A model generated the notes under the pieces. It saw nothing but the letters and a program-made list of their open reading frames with translations. It was not told the DNA's origin and did no database searches. Positions 1-14,000 of a stretch of DNA of 64,000 nt are shown here, piece after piece. Each line of letters starts with the position of its first letter. Positions within the stretch are counted from its first letter, which is position 1. Source of the stretch: Lutraria lutraria (lineage: Eukaryota > Mollusca > Bivalvia > Venerida > Mactridae); the NCBI GenBank assembly GCA_964023205.1, contig OZ026835.1, positions 11,552,414 through 11,616,413 on the forward strand, read 5' to 3'. The translations under genes and the position numbers were made by a program.

Positions 1-1706
1 ATAAAAACAATCTCTACATACATGCATTAACTAAAATTGACAATATATATTTATATATATTTATTAGAACCTTAAAAAATAACACTATTTACTTTATAGA
101 AATGAATAATAATAATAACATATTCAAAATAATATCTCAATAATTTCACAAATGTCACTCCACTGTAAGAATACATAAAAATTTACACAATATTGAAACC
201 AACAACATACACTTTATACCATAATACTAAGTTAAGCAGTACATGATATTGCACAAATGGCCAAAAATCAGTATCCGTAATATTGAAGAAAATAAATCTT
301 GATTTCTTATTTCTCTATCAGTGCATATATCAGTACTAACCAATGAATAGAAAAATCTAAAAATTTAAAGCCATTATGTCATTATTTTCAATCATTTCTT
401 TAAAAAAAGACGAAAACTCATTCCAGGTTTTTTTGACCTTCATATGTTGGCACTGTTGTTAAGTGCAATTAGTAATTTCTAACATAATTTGCTCATACCT
501 TAATATTGAATAACAAACCAGACATGTGCAGTAACAGATATTCTAACACCTAATTTTGGGACAAAAAAGGGGAGACAATTGTGAAAAAAACTTGCTTTCA
601 GTGACCATAATATAAATGCAGACAGACAGACTATAAATACAATTGACAGAATACAGAACAGACATCGTCCAAACAATACTTGACCACCGAAACATCACTA
701 AAACATGACATTACAAAAACTACGGTAGTATAATGATATAACATGATTCTATGTTGATTTTACCCTTCTGTCCATTCTATCATTGAAACAATGAGTTTCG
801 TTTATCTAAAAGTCATATATAATCTTTTCATAAGTAAGTTCAATATATGCCATGAAAGTGGATCTTGTATTGTAACTATGTACATGAGAACCTTCACATG
901 TTTCTAACAACAACAAAAAAACAAGAAGTCCAGAATTTTTGAAAAAGTTTTTTACTGATGATAAAAGTTATTTTTATATACCGAGGGTTCAACGCAACAG
1001 TGTCGTAACTCATAAGGAAATAAGAACAAGTTACGACAGTGTTGCGCTGAGCCCTCGATACATAGGTAGCTACTATGATATTAATGGAAGTGATTATTTT
1101 TTTACTCAGAATGAAGGTATATATTAACAGCATCAATGGCCAAAGTCCTTTAAAAAATCAACTAATCTGATACATGATTAAAATGATAAAATCTGGTATT
1201 CTAAAGACTAAATATTCAACATTCATGCACTTCATTTTAATTATTTTCCATTCTTTGCAGAAATGTAGCAAAAACTGTGCATGCAAGATTAAGAAAATAA
1301 ATTAAACAACTAAAAATACGAGAATTTCTGAAATTATAATTAACTAGTGAAATTAAATATTTTGTTACTCATAATATCTATTTTTCAACATAATTTCAAT
1401 TAAAAAGTTCACCAGTATAGATTAGCTGATCATTCCATATGAAAAATGATGTTCTAAATTTCAGATATTATACCAATGCAAATCAATGGCTTAAAGTTGC
1501 AATTTTCAATATAAAATCATTAAGCAGTTTGTAACATACTAAGTCATATTTTCATGCCATCACCTTTTTAAAAGAGCCTTATTTGTAAACAAGCTGTTAT
1601 GTATGCACACCGAGCTACAATAACCCTCAACCAAGATAAATAACACATGAAAAATTGAAGAAAAAAGATGTAAAATATGTCGATCGAGGCCGGGTTAAAA
1701 ATTTAC
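1..1706 (-). other. Intron of dynein after exon 40 (runs off window)
   Basis: I looked on the minus strand for the next dynein exon (AAA2 P-loop region) and did not find one. The sequence is AT-rich and non-coding. The only structure is the 77-bp palindrome at 981-1057. Confidence 0.7.
981..1057. repeat. 77-bp near-perfect palindrome (hairpin MITE-like)
   Basis: The left arm starts CCGAGGGTTCAACGCAACAG and the right arm ends with the near-exact reverse complement, ending GCGCTGAGCCCTCG. Arms are about 30 bp around a loop of about 18 bp. Base composition is much richer in GC than the flanks. It lies in a dynein intron and would form a stable hairpin in the pre-mRNA. It may be a very small palindromic transposon or a foldback; no target duplication is clear. 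Confidence 0.7.
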
Positions 1707-4700
1707 CTTCTTTTCAATGGCAGCTTCCATCTCTGGGTAACCAGCCTTGTCGAGGACAATGCCGGGGAACAAATCATCAATAAGGGACATAAATAGGGGC
1801 TCATCTTCATCCACCTGGAATACAGGAATAATGAAAACATTAGTATGGTGATCTGTATGTTCAAACTAATGAGCCTAGTCACACATTACGTGTCATTACA
1901 CCATCACACAATTCATGGTAATTCCAAATAAATACCCAGCAATTTTGAATAACTTAAATGTTTTTTGTTATACAAAGCACTCTTTCATTGTTGTTTATTT
2001 TAAATTAAATTTTTAAGGTGAATCAGTGAAATTCTTAAATACCTGATAAACAGGTAAGATAAAACTTATTTCTCTTTAACTTAGATCTCACCGATAAATA
2101 TTTAAAAAACTCACCAATTTTGAGAGATTCATATCTCTGAGTACTCTCATCACACACACTGTCTCGGGATCATCGGGGTTAGCACGTTTGAAAGCTCCGA
2201 GCGTACGCAACACAGACAAAATGTTACGTAGACCAAAATCATAATGCACCTGTAATGTTGATTATAAACAGTCTCATACTTTAAGTAATTTACATAGGAC
2301 TTGTCTAAAACAAGAAGATATTGTTTAAACCAAATGGTGTCTCCACTAAAGTGAACCTTAAGTTCATTCTCAAAGCTTATGACACAAAAATTAGCTAGCT
2401 TTATGCAATGAATGTAACTAGAATTACAAATCATAATCAATGGATAAGCAAGCATTAAAAGGTTTCCGCTATATGTAATTGTGTGCAAAAATGGTTAAAA
2501 AAATTGGATAATAGTATAATTATGATATATCAAAAAAAACTTTAGTCTTATCAATATACCTGTTTGGTCAACTGTTCCTCACAGAGCTTGTACAGGGTGA
2601 AGAATTTCTTGGCAAGGGCAATGTTCTGTTGGAAACCACAAGAAGCGAGTTTGACACGGATGATGATAGCACGATCAGGCACCATCATAGCCACAGTACG
2701 GAAGTTAATCTTCAGATTCTCAGGTAATTCCTGTCTTCCAGCATAACCAGGGTTCTGTGGATAACAAAAACAACTTAATGCTAAAATCAATCAGAAAGTG
2801 TTGGTATATCACTTTAAATAGTCAGTGCATAAGTTATACAATAACCTAAATCACTGATTCCTCCATTACAGTTCATATACATGAAGATGCATACATGTAT
2901 CTATCTGAAGCAAAAGAAAACGAGAGTGCCGCAAGCAGTGCCAATGCTCGTCTATTCGCCGCCTCAGTGAGATCTATCCACAAAATTATGAAGTTTCATG
3001 TTGCTACCTTTTATAGTTTGCACAAATGCCAGCGACACAGAATAAGTGATGTAAATAGCTAGACTTTTTATTGGAATACAGCTGAGCTAAATATCAGCAA
3101 ATATCTTTGGTGAAATTTTCTGCAAACCAATCAAAGGCATTACCTGTAGGAGAAAATGTGTTGTTTGGATCTGATTTTTGTTCTGTGTTTAATTCTTGGA
3201 ATCATTTTCTTATATATATCCATTTAAACACATAATTATCATCAATACATACTATGAATTATACATACCATTGTTAAGAAGATACCGAATTCAGTATCCA
3301 TGTCAACGCTGTCACCATCAGTGAAGATGAAGGAAGATTTACGTTCCTTCTTACATTGGAGTACAATAGCAATCTGCTGGGCAGCCACAGACAGTACAGG
3401 AAGTTCAATACGATTGAACTCATCAAAGCATCCCCATGATCCAGACTGAGCCAAACCTGTAACATAACATGAATAGTATATACAGTAAAATCCACTTAGT
3501 GACCATCTCATTGTTATAAACACATCATTATAATGACCAGATAAGTAAATCCTTAAATTAATTAGAGACCACTCTGTATGACAACCAGCTAAATATAACA
3601 ACCAATTAAATAAAACATCCCATATTATAGTGGCCACTTCATTACTTAAACATCCACATTATAATGATTATGATATTTTCTGATCAGTTTTAAATTTTTC
3701 TTCCATCTCAATTTCATAAAGATTCTGCCGCCATATTAAGAACATAATATATAGGTCTCAAAGATAATCCTTATTTTTAAGATTTTAAAATTTAAAGCAA
3801 ATCATCTCTCTTAGTCTGTCAAATACAATTCAAATAAATGAAAATTATTCCTGAAGAACATTATGCTGAAATATTGCTTACTAGTTTTTTTATTCTACGT
3901 CATTATCAACTTGTGACAGGTATATTAGGAATTTACACAAGAACCATCTACACCAAAATAGCTGGTAAACCATTACTTTTTATTGCGTCAAAATATTACA
4001 AAAATACCTTTGTAGATACGACCAAGACCTCTGAAATCCATCTGATCTGAGCAGTTGAAGACAACCACATATTTACCAAGACAACGACCCATGTCCTTGG
4101 TAGTTTCTGTCTTACCAGTACCGGCAGGTCCTGCTGGAGCACCTCCAAGACTCATACCCAGAGCTTGTGAAAGAGTGATATAACATCTAGAATAGAAATT
4201 AATGATAACATTAGTGATATAACATCTAGAATAGAAATTAATGATAACATGAGTGATATAACATCTAGAATAGAAATTAATGATAACATGAGTGATATAA
4301 CATCTAGAATAGAAATTAATGATAACATGAGTGATATAACATCTAGAATAGATATCAATGATAACATGAGTGATATAACATCTAGAATAGATATCAATGA
4401 TAACATGAGTGATATAACATCTAGAATAGAAATTAATGATAACATGAGTGATATAACATCTAGAATAGATATCAATGATAACATGAGTGATATAACATCT
4501 AGAATAGATATCAATGATAACATGAGTGATATAACATCTAGAATAGATATCAATGATAACAAGTTAGCTACTTGAATCAATACTTCAGATAAGTTAACAC
4601 ATTAACTCATTAACATTCACTCCTGTATTATAGATAAACACCTATAAAACAATTGACACTAAAATTCAATAAGTGCCACATAATAATTAAAATGGCTGTT

Positions 4701-5091
4701 CTTTAGATTTGAAATTTCTTTAACAGCTCACTGTCATTTAGAAATCCATACAAATGACAATTCAATATGATCGGATAGGAAATATAGAAAATTTGACAGA
4801 AACATTTTGCCTCATTGCAATAATTTAAAGCCCGTATGACTAGAATCCTGTTTGACAAGGACAACTTTGTTCAGAGTTTACTATAACAGCATTGATCAGA
4901 TAATGACATAGAACCAACCTGTCAGTAAGTGGTGTGATTACAAGACGTTCAGTACAACCTAAGAACTCATTCTGATAAATAAAGTCTACATCTGTGATGG
5001 AAATCTGACATTTATCAAGGTCTTCAATAAAGTAGAAACGAGATTGTTTCAACCATTCAAAGTCTCCTGGGGATCTGATATGCATCTTCAC
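1707..5091 (-). CDS. DNAH5/DNAH8: Dynein exons 35-40: AAA1 catalytic ATPase module (residues 1894-2219)
   Basis: AAA1 is the main ATP hydrolysis site of dynein. The Walker A motif GPAGTGKT is in exon 36 at residues 1970-1977 (Lys1976 and Thr1977 bind nucleotide and Mg). Walker B is CFDEF in exon 37, with catalytic Asp2022 and Glu2023. A sensor-1 type Asn lies at the start of exon 38 (NPGYAGR, Asn2074), and [14 protein letters not shown] follows. Exons 39-40 ([41 protein letters not shown]) form the lid and the connection to AAA2; EDEPLF plus DLFPG is a DNAH5/8-type signature. Exon 36 begins inside a tenfold 39-bp repeat that copies its own acceptor. Later AAA domains, stalk and C-terminus lie left of the window. 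Confidence 0.96.
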
Positions 5092-8000
5092 CTGAAAACA
5101 CGAGTGAAGTTGTCAGACCATACCAGTAAGCGCTTCCATATAATCTCACATATATAGCATTTAATTTATACATCATAATTGAACATAAAAAGGGTTTAAA
5201 TCTTGAAGATATCTGTATTATATCAAACAAACATTTACAAACTCAATGACAATAAAGGTTTTAAAAAACATTTACCATGAAACTACTTGACATATTCTAA
5301 TCATGACAAAATACATTATGAACAAGACAATGAGTTAAATAAACATTCTGCACACTTCATGAACTATTCATTTGTAGTTCAAGGAAAATTCATGAATTCC
5401 TTTGAAGGGTATATGCTCAAGGTGGCAGCTTGACTTAGCCTCCTACAGACAGATAGACGGACGGAAAAGGCAATCGCTATATGCCTTAAAATTATTTGAT
5501 GCTACGGCATAATAACTTAGACTTCATGTTATAATTCTGTATATCTGTATTAGTAACATTATGTTCAACTATGAAAATAGTTTGTACCAAGTCATCAAAG
5601 ATATCCTTCTGATGCACATGAATGGTAATTAATGTCTCATATTTTGTTCTCTCAATTTTCTTCAAATCAGTTGTAGTCATTTGAATAAGTTCATTCAACA
5701 TATCCAAGAATTTTTGGTTTGTGTTAGCCATCACTTTCTTGTCTACACGAGCATTTGTGAGCGCATCCTCGGCATCACGTGTCCAGATCATCTGAATACC
5801 TAGTAGACCAATCTGGCGGTGGGAAGAAAACAATTATGAATTAAACATGTAGCTTGTATAATTTTATGCAGGTTTTTTCTTGAGTAAGGAAAGATGCTGG
5901 AAACTGGTAAAAAGGAGAAAATTTGGGGAATATTCACAACGCGAAAAGAGAAAAATGATTATTTTGGGGAAAAATATAGCATACAACCTTAGTGGAAAAA
6001 AGAAGACTATCAGTGTCACATTTATAGTAAAAACCCTGATATGCATACTTTATGACTATAGAATGTTGTAGAAGCTAGTAAAAGCAACATTTATGTGAAT
6101 TAAATGCAACAGGGAAATCATTGAATATATGTATAGCCAAAAAGGCGCAACCCCTAATCAAAAGCAGGTGCTTTAAAATATCAATATTAGTGTAACATAT
6201 TAACATTTTATAACTTTCTTCAAATTGAAAAATGGGACAAATATTAATACATAAACATATGTACCATTCAAAACAATGGTAGTGATTACAAATAAAATCT
6301 CACCTGAGCTGGGTAGTTGTTTTCAAACTCAATCATGTTGAATGATGGATCACCAATAGCAATACTGGCCATTCTGATAATGCTGTGCACAGAACGTTTG
6401 GACATCTTTAGAAGATCCCCTAACCAAATCTCTACATTACCCTAATAAAATAAACATATAGAAATTAAATATTAACTCCAAATGGCACTAAATTTGGACT
6501 AAAGAAAAGAATATGATACAGAATCAGACCATTTTTTAGAACATTTAGATATTAAGTAAGAATGTGTGTATGAAACATACAGGAAAGTAGCTTATTGACT
6601 GTGTGAAGTTTGACCGTTATATAGTCAAGAGAATGAGAAACTAAAACAATTATTTTAAGATGATTATAAAACGCACAGAACTTAAATCATAGTTTCATAT
6701 ATGGTCAAACCAGTGTTTGCATTCACGTCCAAATAAATGTCATTGATTATTAAGAACTGACATCCAAATGTAAGCCATCTATCAATAAAGACCATATTTC
6801 CACTTTCCAAAGGTTGAACTTTGTTCAGAAGTTTGAATGTATAAGTTTGTGAAAGTCAAAAGTAACTAACCTGTGCCATAACAGGAGCTTCTAACTGTAC
6901 GGTCTCACCTTCCTGTGAATTAAGCTCTAAGATCTTGTCATAAGTCTTCTCATCAAAGGTTACAAGTCTTGTGTTGTCAAATACACTCAACAAATGGTTC
7001 TGAAATAAATATAAGACATCTCAACAACATTATATGACCTTATAGATTAATTTTGTTCCATATATTTAAGAAAAGAAAAAATTCACAATGAATTTGTAAA
7101 TTGTATGCATCTGTTTTATAATAACATCATACTTCTTCTATAAGTATTCTGTTATTCAGAAATTGTGTCTAACCGTAGAATTTTCTTTTTTTTTTGCAGG
7201 ACTTACCTTTGTAAAATATCATGTATATATACTATACTGTAATAATAACTATGTTTAGATCGTAACTAATGGTGTTCTTACATGGACCACTGATGAATAA
7301 ACTGAAACTTACTTACAGATACGTACTACTAATAAAAGTCTTAATGATAGTAGAGAACCATAAATCTTTAAGAACCTCTGAAAGATTAAACTTAATGGAA
7401 TTCACTGAACAGTACATACCTGAATGGTGTGAGAGTCACTGGCCTGACCGAGGATCTCAAGTAGGGCAGGATCAGACACAAAGAAGAATCTTGGGAACAC
7501 CAAACGTTTCTTCTCTAGGTATCCAGTCAGAGATTTCTGACAGATCTCAAGTTGTTCTAGAAGATGAGGCAGTAACTGCATCATGGTGTCATCACCGACA
7601 CAACATATCACAACATTGGGGTTCTCATGAGCTCTCTGCATGATCTTTAACCAGGACTTGTCAATGTTGCTGAATCTCTTAGCTTCCTGTGAGTGAAATA
7701 TTTACATAGGTGTGTAATGTTATAAAATTACCATACAGTCACAAGTCTATTACGGTATGATTTATAACTCAGAACAAAATTTATAATAAAAATCATATTG
7801 ATATACAGAGGCGTGATGATAGCAAAAAAATAAAATTCATTGAGCTTGGAGCATGGATGCCACTAGGGACCTCAGTGGGTCCTAGGGATGACCAAAACTG
7901 CATAATCCACCATTCTCCCAAACAAATCCCATCCAAAATATAACAGTTAAATGTTGTACTAAAGAATCATCATTCACTCCTGATCAGAAAATGCTGTTTC

Positions 8001-11000
8001 TCTTAATCTTTCAGCTCAAGCTGATATAATTGATGTAAAGAAATGAAATTTTTTGGTGAGATTTTTGTAAAAAAATCCTTGAACTTGATGTCAACATTCA
8101 TAGCACTGTATTATAAAGGGAAAGAATCAAAATACCAACCTGTGGCAACTGTTTAGCGATATCACCACCCACAAACACAGCTTCCAAATAGATCCATAAG
8201 TTCTGTACAACCAACCAATTTTCAATGATTTCTGTGGTACCAGTCAACTTTTGTACCCATTCCTGAATCTTTGGCTTGAATGGTGCGTTATATCTGAAGA
8301 AATATGTACAACAAACATTGATTATAATTTTACTGTGCAATTGTTTTATTTAATAGAAAAACTTGAATCTTTTAAAGAAACAATAAGTAAAATCATTAAT
8401 TAAAGTTTAAACTATTAAGGCGATCATTAGAATAAACATACACAAAAAAGAAATCAACTTCATTTTGGTATCTAACAAAGTTAGGCCACCCTTAAATTTT
8501 TTTGGTGTTTGCCATTTCCAACCCATACTTCTTGAGTTGGGTTGGCAGGTAGGTAAATTCCTTTTTTTCTGCTTAATACACATATACACATTTGACTTAA
8601 ATTTGTAAACAAAATATTTTTAAAACACAGAAAGATTTTTTTTTTAAATATTTGTTAGGACATTCTGTTTTTTCGGACAGTGGATTTTAGGTTGGTCAGT
8701 CAGATGTGGCAAAAAAAAAAAAATTTAACATAGGCCTTAGATCACTTACCTGTTACTGAGGAGACCACCAAGAACCATCAAGCTGTCTTCCATTAAGGCC
8801 ACAGTATCAGCAGTAGTGTCACCTGAAATATTAAACAGTTATCTAAGTAAGAATATATATATATTGTTGTTGTTGTTTTATGCCTGTTTTCAACAGCATT
8901 TTGGTCATATGACTGTAGACATAACATCAATTGTACAGTCCCAGAGAACATTATGTTGTATACAGCATATGAAACAACAAAATCCAGTTCTTTGGACTTA
9001 ATATTTCACTAATTAACCGCAACAGACTAGAAGCATCCCTCATTAATCGATCAGACCTTTAATACAACTGAACATGTAAAAGGTCAATCCTGTGATAATT
9101 TCCACATGGTAATTCATTATTGTCACCAAGGCTCATCTTGCTGGATATTTCCTTAATGACAAAAAATGTAAATTCTTAAGTATTTGGTGATTTTCAAAGG
9201 TTGATACGAGCCAATTTTCAAAAACATTTTTATTCATTATAGACTACAGGAATCATATGGTATAATATACCTTTAAGAAGAAGTTCTCCCCTGGTCTTGA
9301 AGTTACCAAACTGGAAGGTTTGTACACTCCAGTCATTCACAACTTGTTTCAACTTAGCTTCAATGTCCTTTTCTTTTACGGCTGAGATACACACATCCTG
9401 AAGTCAGCATAATTGACTCTAATTGAATTCTCTTTCATAATTATATTCTGATTAATCAAACAAATCAAAAAGCAATTTCTTGGTAAAAGATTTGCAATTT
9501 AATGTTATCAGTTTATGCTGACTGCTGAAGACAAACAAAAACTTTTCATCTATTTGTAGTTTTTTTTTTTAAATTTCCTTTTTGTATTCGCCGCATAGCA
9601 GATGAATACAGTGTTATTTTAAATTATTGTTCCAATTCTGTGGCTTGAATTTTAGCCACTACAGACTCTGTTTTAAGACCGATGTATTCAAGCTATTTAC
9701 CTCAATATCTTCCTTGTTCTGCAACAGTGGAGCATCCATCAAGTTACGGAGGAGGAAGTTGTCAGCCTCAACATCAAAGGTATGACCAGTAATCTGTGCT
9801 AATCGCTCCCAATGACGAGTCATCATAGCTTTGTTAGCCATCATTTCAAGAAGTGGACAAGTTTCATTGAAATCATCAATGGTTTTCTTTAACTCTTCGT
9901 AAGCCTGCCATTCTTTTAAAGCCTTTGGCAACTTGCGGCACCTAGCATAGAAAAAATCATAGACATTTTAGCTGTGATGATATTTCGCCATTAAGTCCAT
10001 TCGATCATAAATTTCATTTTCTGTACAAGCACAAAATGTTTTAAATAAGAACAAATAACTTTCAACCCATCTACACACTGTTAAAAGTTTGGGTGCCAAA
10101 AACACAGCATTTTTCACTGGTTAGCCTAAATTAAAATTTTACTCACTTGTTTTGGAAGTCCAACAATTCATTGTTAATTTTCTCAATGTCGATATCAACC
10201 CATGGAATATCCTGGTATCCACTGACATTCTCCAGTACAATATTGTACAATTGATACAGTTTCTGAGCGAGATTCAATTCTTTCTTGATTCTCTGTAATT
10301 CAGGGTAGGGAGTTACTGGAAGACCAAAGAGCTCCTCACCACCGGAGTATGTGATGTATTTCCTCCAGAGTTCATCAAACCTAGCCTGGAAGATGTTGAG
10401 ACGATCTGAAGCCTCACGGGGTTCAATACCGTCAACCATGGGTCCCCTGTAAATCAAATTACAAATTCAATTTATTTTTATTTTCCGAAGACTTTGCTCG
10501 TAATGTATATACTTGAAAAAATATCTGACTTTAGTACAAAGATGGTTTCGGGAATAACGTTTTATAAAACTGATTTTTAAATACAATTATAATTCATTAT
10601 TATAGTATTGGTACATTAAAATGAACTAACTCATTCTTAAAACATAATTCTACAGAATTGATATTTTAGTTAGATACTAACTTTATATCGTAATCACCGA
10701 CAAACTCAGTCTGGTCATGCATGAACTGATCAACACCGGCCAAAAGATCTGATTTAAACTTAGGTTGAATCATCAACAGATGATCTTGTACCTCATGAGC
10801 CTGAAACACAATGCCACAAATGTTAGCAATAAATGGATGAAAGAATGCTAGAAAAAATATCGAATACAATGTACGGTCAAACCTGTTAACAAAAGCCATC
10901 CTTTGTGAAAGGCAAAATGTGGACTTTATTGACAGGTGCTGGTTTGACTGTTTTTATAAAAACATCCTTTAATACTGGATAAACAATAATCTTAATTTTC

Positions 11001-14000
11001 AATTCATCAGGCAATTTCAATGATAGTTTATATCATTTGAAAGCACATAAAAAATATAATTATACATGCTATTGATTACTGTCCAAAAATGATCAATTCC
11101 AAAGAAAATATGAGTACATAAATTTGCATGGTTTTACATAAAAGGAGATTTGATAGGATTCTTACTTGTGTGTTTAATTTCTTCCATCCATATGAAAGTG
11201 AATCAACTCTTTCTGCATTACCATCATTGAAGAAGATATTGTATTTGTTTAACATAGCATAACTTTCCTCTATTGGAGTAATTGTCATATCAATACGAAT
11301 TGAAGCTTGTCGGATCTCTCCTAACGATGCCATATGAGATCTGACATCATCGAGATCTTTCACTGGTCTTGATAATTTCTTCATCTGGTTTTCCATGAAT
11401 TCAAGAATTTCGTCCATGTCCTGTGCACACTTTTCATTAAGCGCTTTAGAGAATGCTAATTTCCAATTTCTGGCCTCTGTGATCAGAGCAAGTTTTAGTG
11501 GGTCAGACATGAAGGTCACAGACCCGACACGATAAGCTGGTTGAATTTCTTCAAGTTCGAGCTCCAAACGCTGCAGAGTACAAAATTAAGGATTTCAACA
11601 TATAATCAAACAAAGACAAACTGCATAGAATTAAATAATAAATTTATATGAATTTCACCTTCCAGTCATTGTGAGCTTATTTAGGTTATTTCAATTACTC
11701 AATATCATACAATACTAAAATCCTGTACCATTACAAACTTTTTTAATTAACTTTCAAATTTATGATTTATGAACAACATATTTAAGATTTTGTTCAGTTG
11801 CTATGGTAACATAATACAGACCTGATAAAACTTGATCTGTTGCTCAATTTCTGTCAAGATTGGTTTATCTTCCATGAATTCCTTCACAGCTTCTTCAGGA
11901 TTCTACAAGAAATGTTCACATATGTATTAGACAATATACAATACATCTATCCAGGTCTCATTATATCTATCAACTCATTAAGTCATTTTGAAGATATTTG
12001 AATAAAAAAATGTAAATGACAGCTGAACTTTAATTAAAACTCATAAAGTTGTATTTCGAATTATAGAATTGTTCTGTTATATTACTTGTACTAAGTCTTG
12101 TCAGTAGCACCACAACTCACATTAAACAATGTTCAGATAAGTCTACAAAAAATGTATGGACAAATAAAATCTGAAGCAAGTATGATTGTCCAGTTGGATT
12201 AAAGCAAAATAACTTTTTTTATAAGTTAGAACAACGGAATATATTGTATACCTTGGCCCAGAGATGTCCATGCTGTGAGAAACTGTCAACAACTTCTTGT
12301 ATATCAGCCTTGAATGTACTGATGATGGAGTTGAGTTGTATAACAATCTTTACAACATCTTTATGTTCGCTGATAATCTTGTGAAGAGGTTTGATTACAG
12401 ATGCTGGCTTCATGATGGCACCTTCCTCAGCCTGGTCAGTAGCAGCGTTCTCAATCTCCTGGTAATACATACAGAAAATGTGATGGACTATTTGAATTGT
12501 TTTGTTTGATGGCTTCAAACTCCAGTCTATAACATACACATGGATACATCATACAAAATTTTACATCATTAAAGCAATCGACAACAGGACCAACATACCA
12601 ATAATATATTCATTAGATATATAACTGATGCATTGAATAAGAAGAGAAGTTAAGGCTATATAAATCATGAATTATGAAACCTGTCTTTTCTGCGTACCCT
12701 ACACTTTGACAACTGAGTAACCCATTACTACGCATTGAAAATCATTCATTATAAATAAGCTCTTAAAATATTATCAACAACAAAAAAAAAACTATTTTGT
12801 AGCTACAGGATTAACAAATACACTTTAACACAATCTAATACTGAAATTATACAAATGTAAAAAACTATGTGTAATTAATGTCATTCTAAACAACCAGTGC
12901 CAGCTAGTAACAGAATCAGGCAAGTTGCAAGTCAACATTTCTAATTAATGATATACAATGTACCAGTACAGTAAAACCATTGACAACCTGACTCCTTGAA
13001 GAAAAACAGAATTCTCTGAAAATCAGACGATTTTCAAATCCATTTTTAATCTGAACTTACCATCAGTTCTCTGAAAACAGGAATTCTCTGAAAACAACAA
13101 TTCTCAGAAAACTTTTGGTCCAGTCCAGAAGGGGTCTGGTTTTCAGGGGTCATGCTGAATAATGTACATATATTTACAACCTGAATACATTGTTTTTATA
13201 AGAATCATTGCCTATCTCAAAGATGTATACAGTCTACTCATAGGATCTGTTACAAACATCATTGAAAACATGCAACAGAAAATTATAGTAAAAATTTCCA
13301 TAAAATTAAATATGATAAATCCGCAATCACATACACAAAATTAGAACACGTAATACACCAAGGTAGGTATTGACTTAGCACCAACATAAACACTTTAGTC
13401 CAATTAATTAACACATTAAGTTGAATGCAAGCATAGCCCTGGTCAAGAATTGTATTACATTCACACATGATAGTTTTTCTGTTCAAGACTTTTAATACAT
13501 TTCACACACAATTGTTCCTCAAACATCTTTTTATTTTCAAACCAAAGAGATTCAATCTCTGTAAGTATACCTCACTCTGTCACAAACATTTATAAATCAT
13601 AGTAGACAAGAGTGGATACACTGCAAGAAATTGATTAGAAAGCATAGAATCTGCATCCCTGGTAACATAGTAAATAGTGGAGAGAATAACATATAAATAT
13701 CAAACAATTATATACAAAACCAATAAATTTAATTTTGTAAATTAATTGATAAAACAGGATAATTTTGAAAATTAATTGATAAAATGGGGGTAATTTTGTA
13801 AATTAATTGATAAAACAGGATAATTTTGTAAATTAATTGATAAAACAGGATAATTTTGTAAATTAATTGATAAAACAGGATAATTTTGTAAATTAATTGA
13901 TTAAGTGATAAATGTTAAGGAAAGATAATCAAATATAAATTAGCATACAGATCTTCCATGGGTTTGATGAAGTTTATGTAAAAGTAAACATCAGATTCCA

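Noticed and set aside
4174..4561. Array considered as a CRISPR
   Set aside because: Units are contiguous without spacers, and the locus is a eukaryotic intron.
4152..4580. Two long open frames (142 and 108 codons) on opposite strands over the 39-bp repeat
   Set aside because: They follow from a period divisible by three with no stop in the unit; neither is the dynein frame, and no start, domain or splice context supports translation.
7269..7643. 124-codon plus-strand open frame
   Set aside because: It lies antisense to dynein exon 31, whose minus-strand frame carries the conserved linker sequence.
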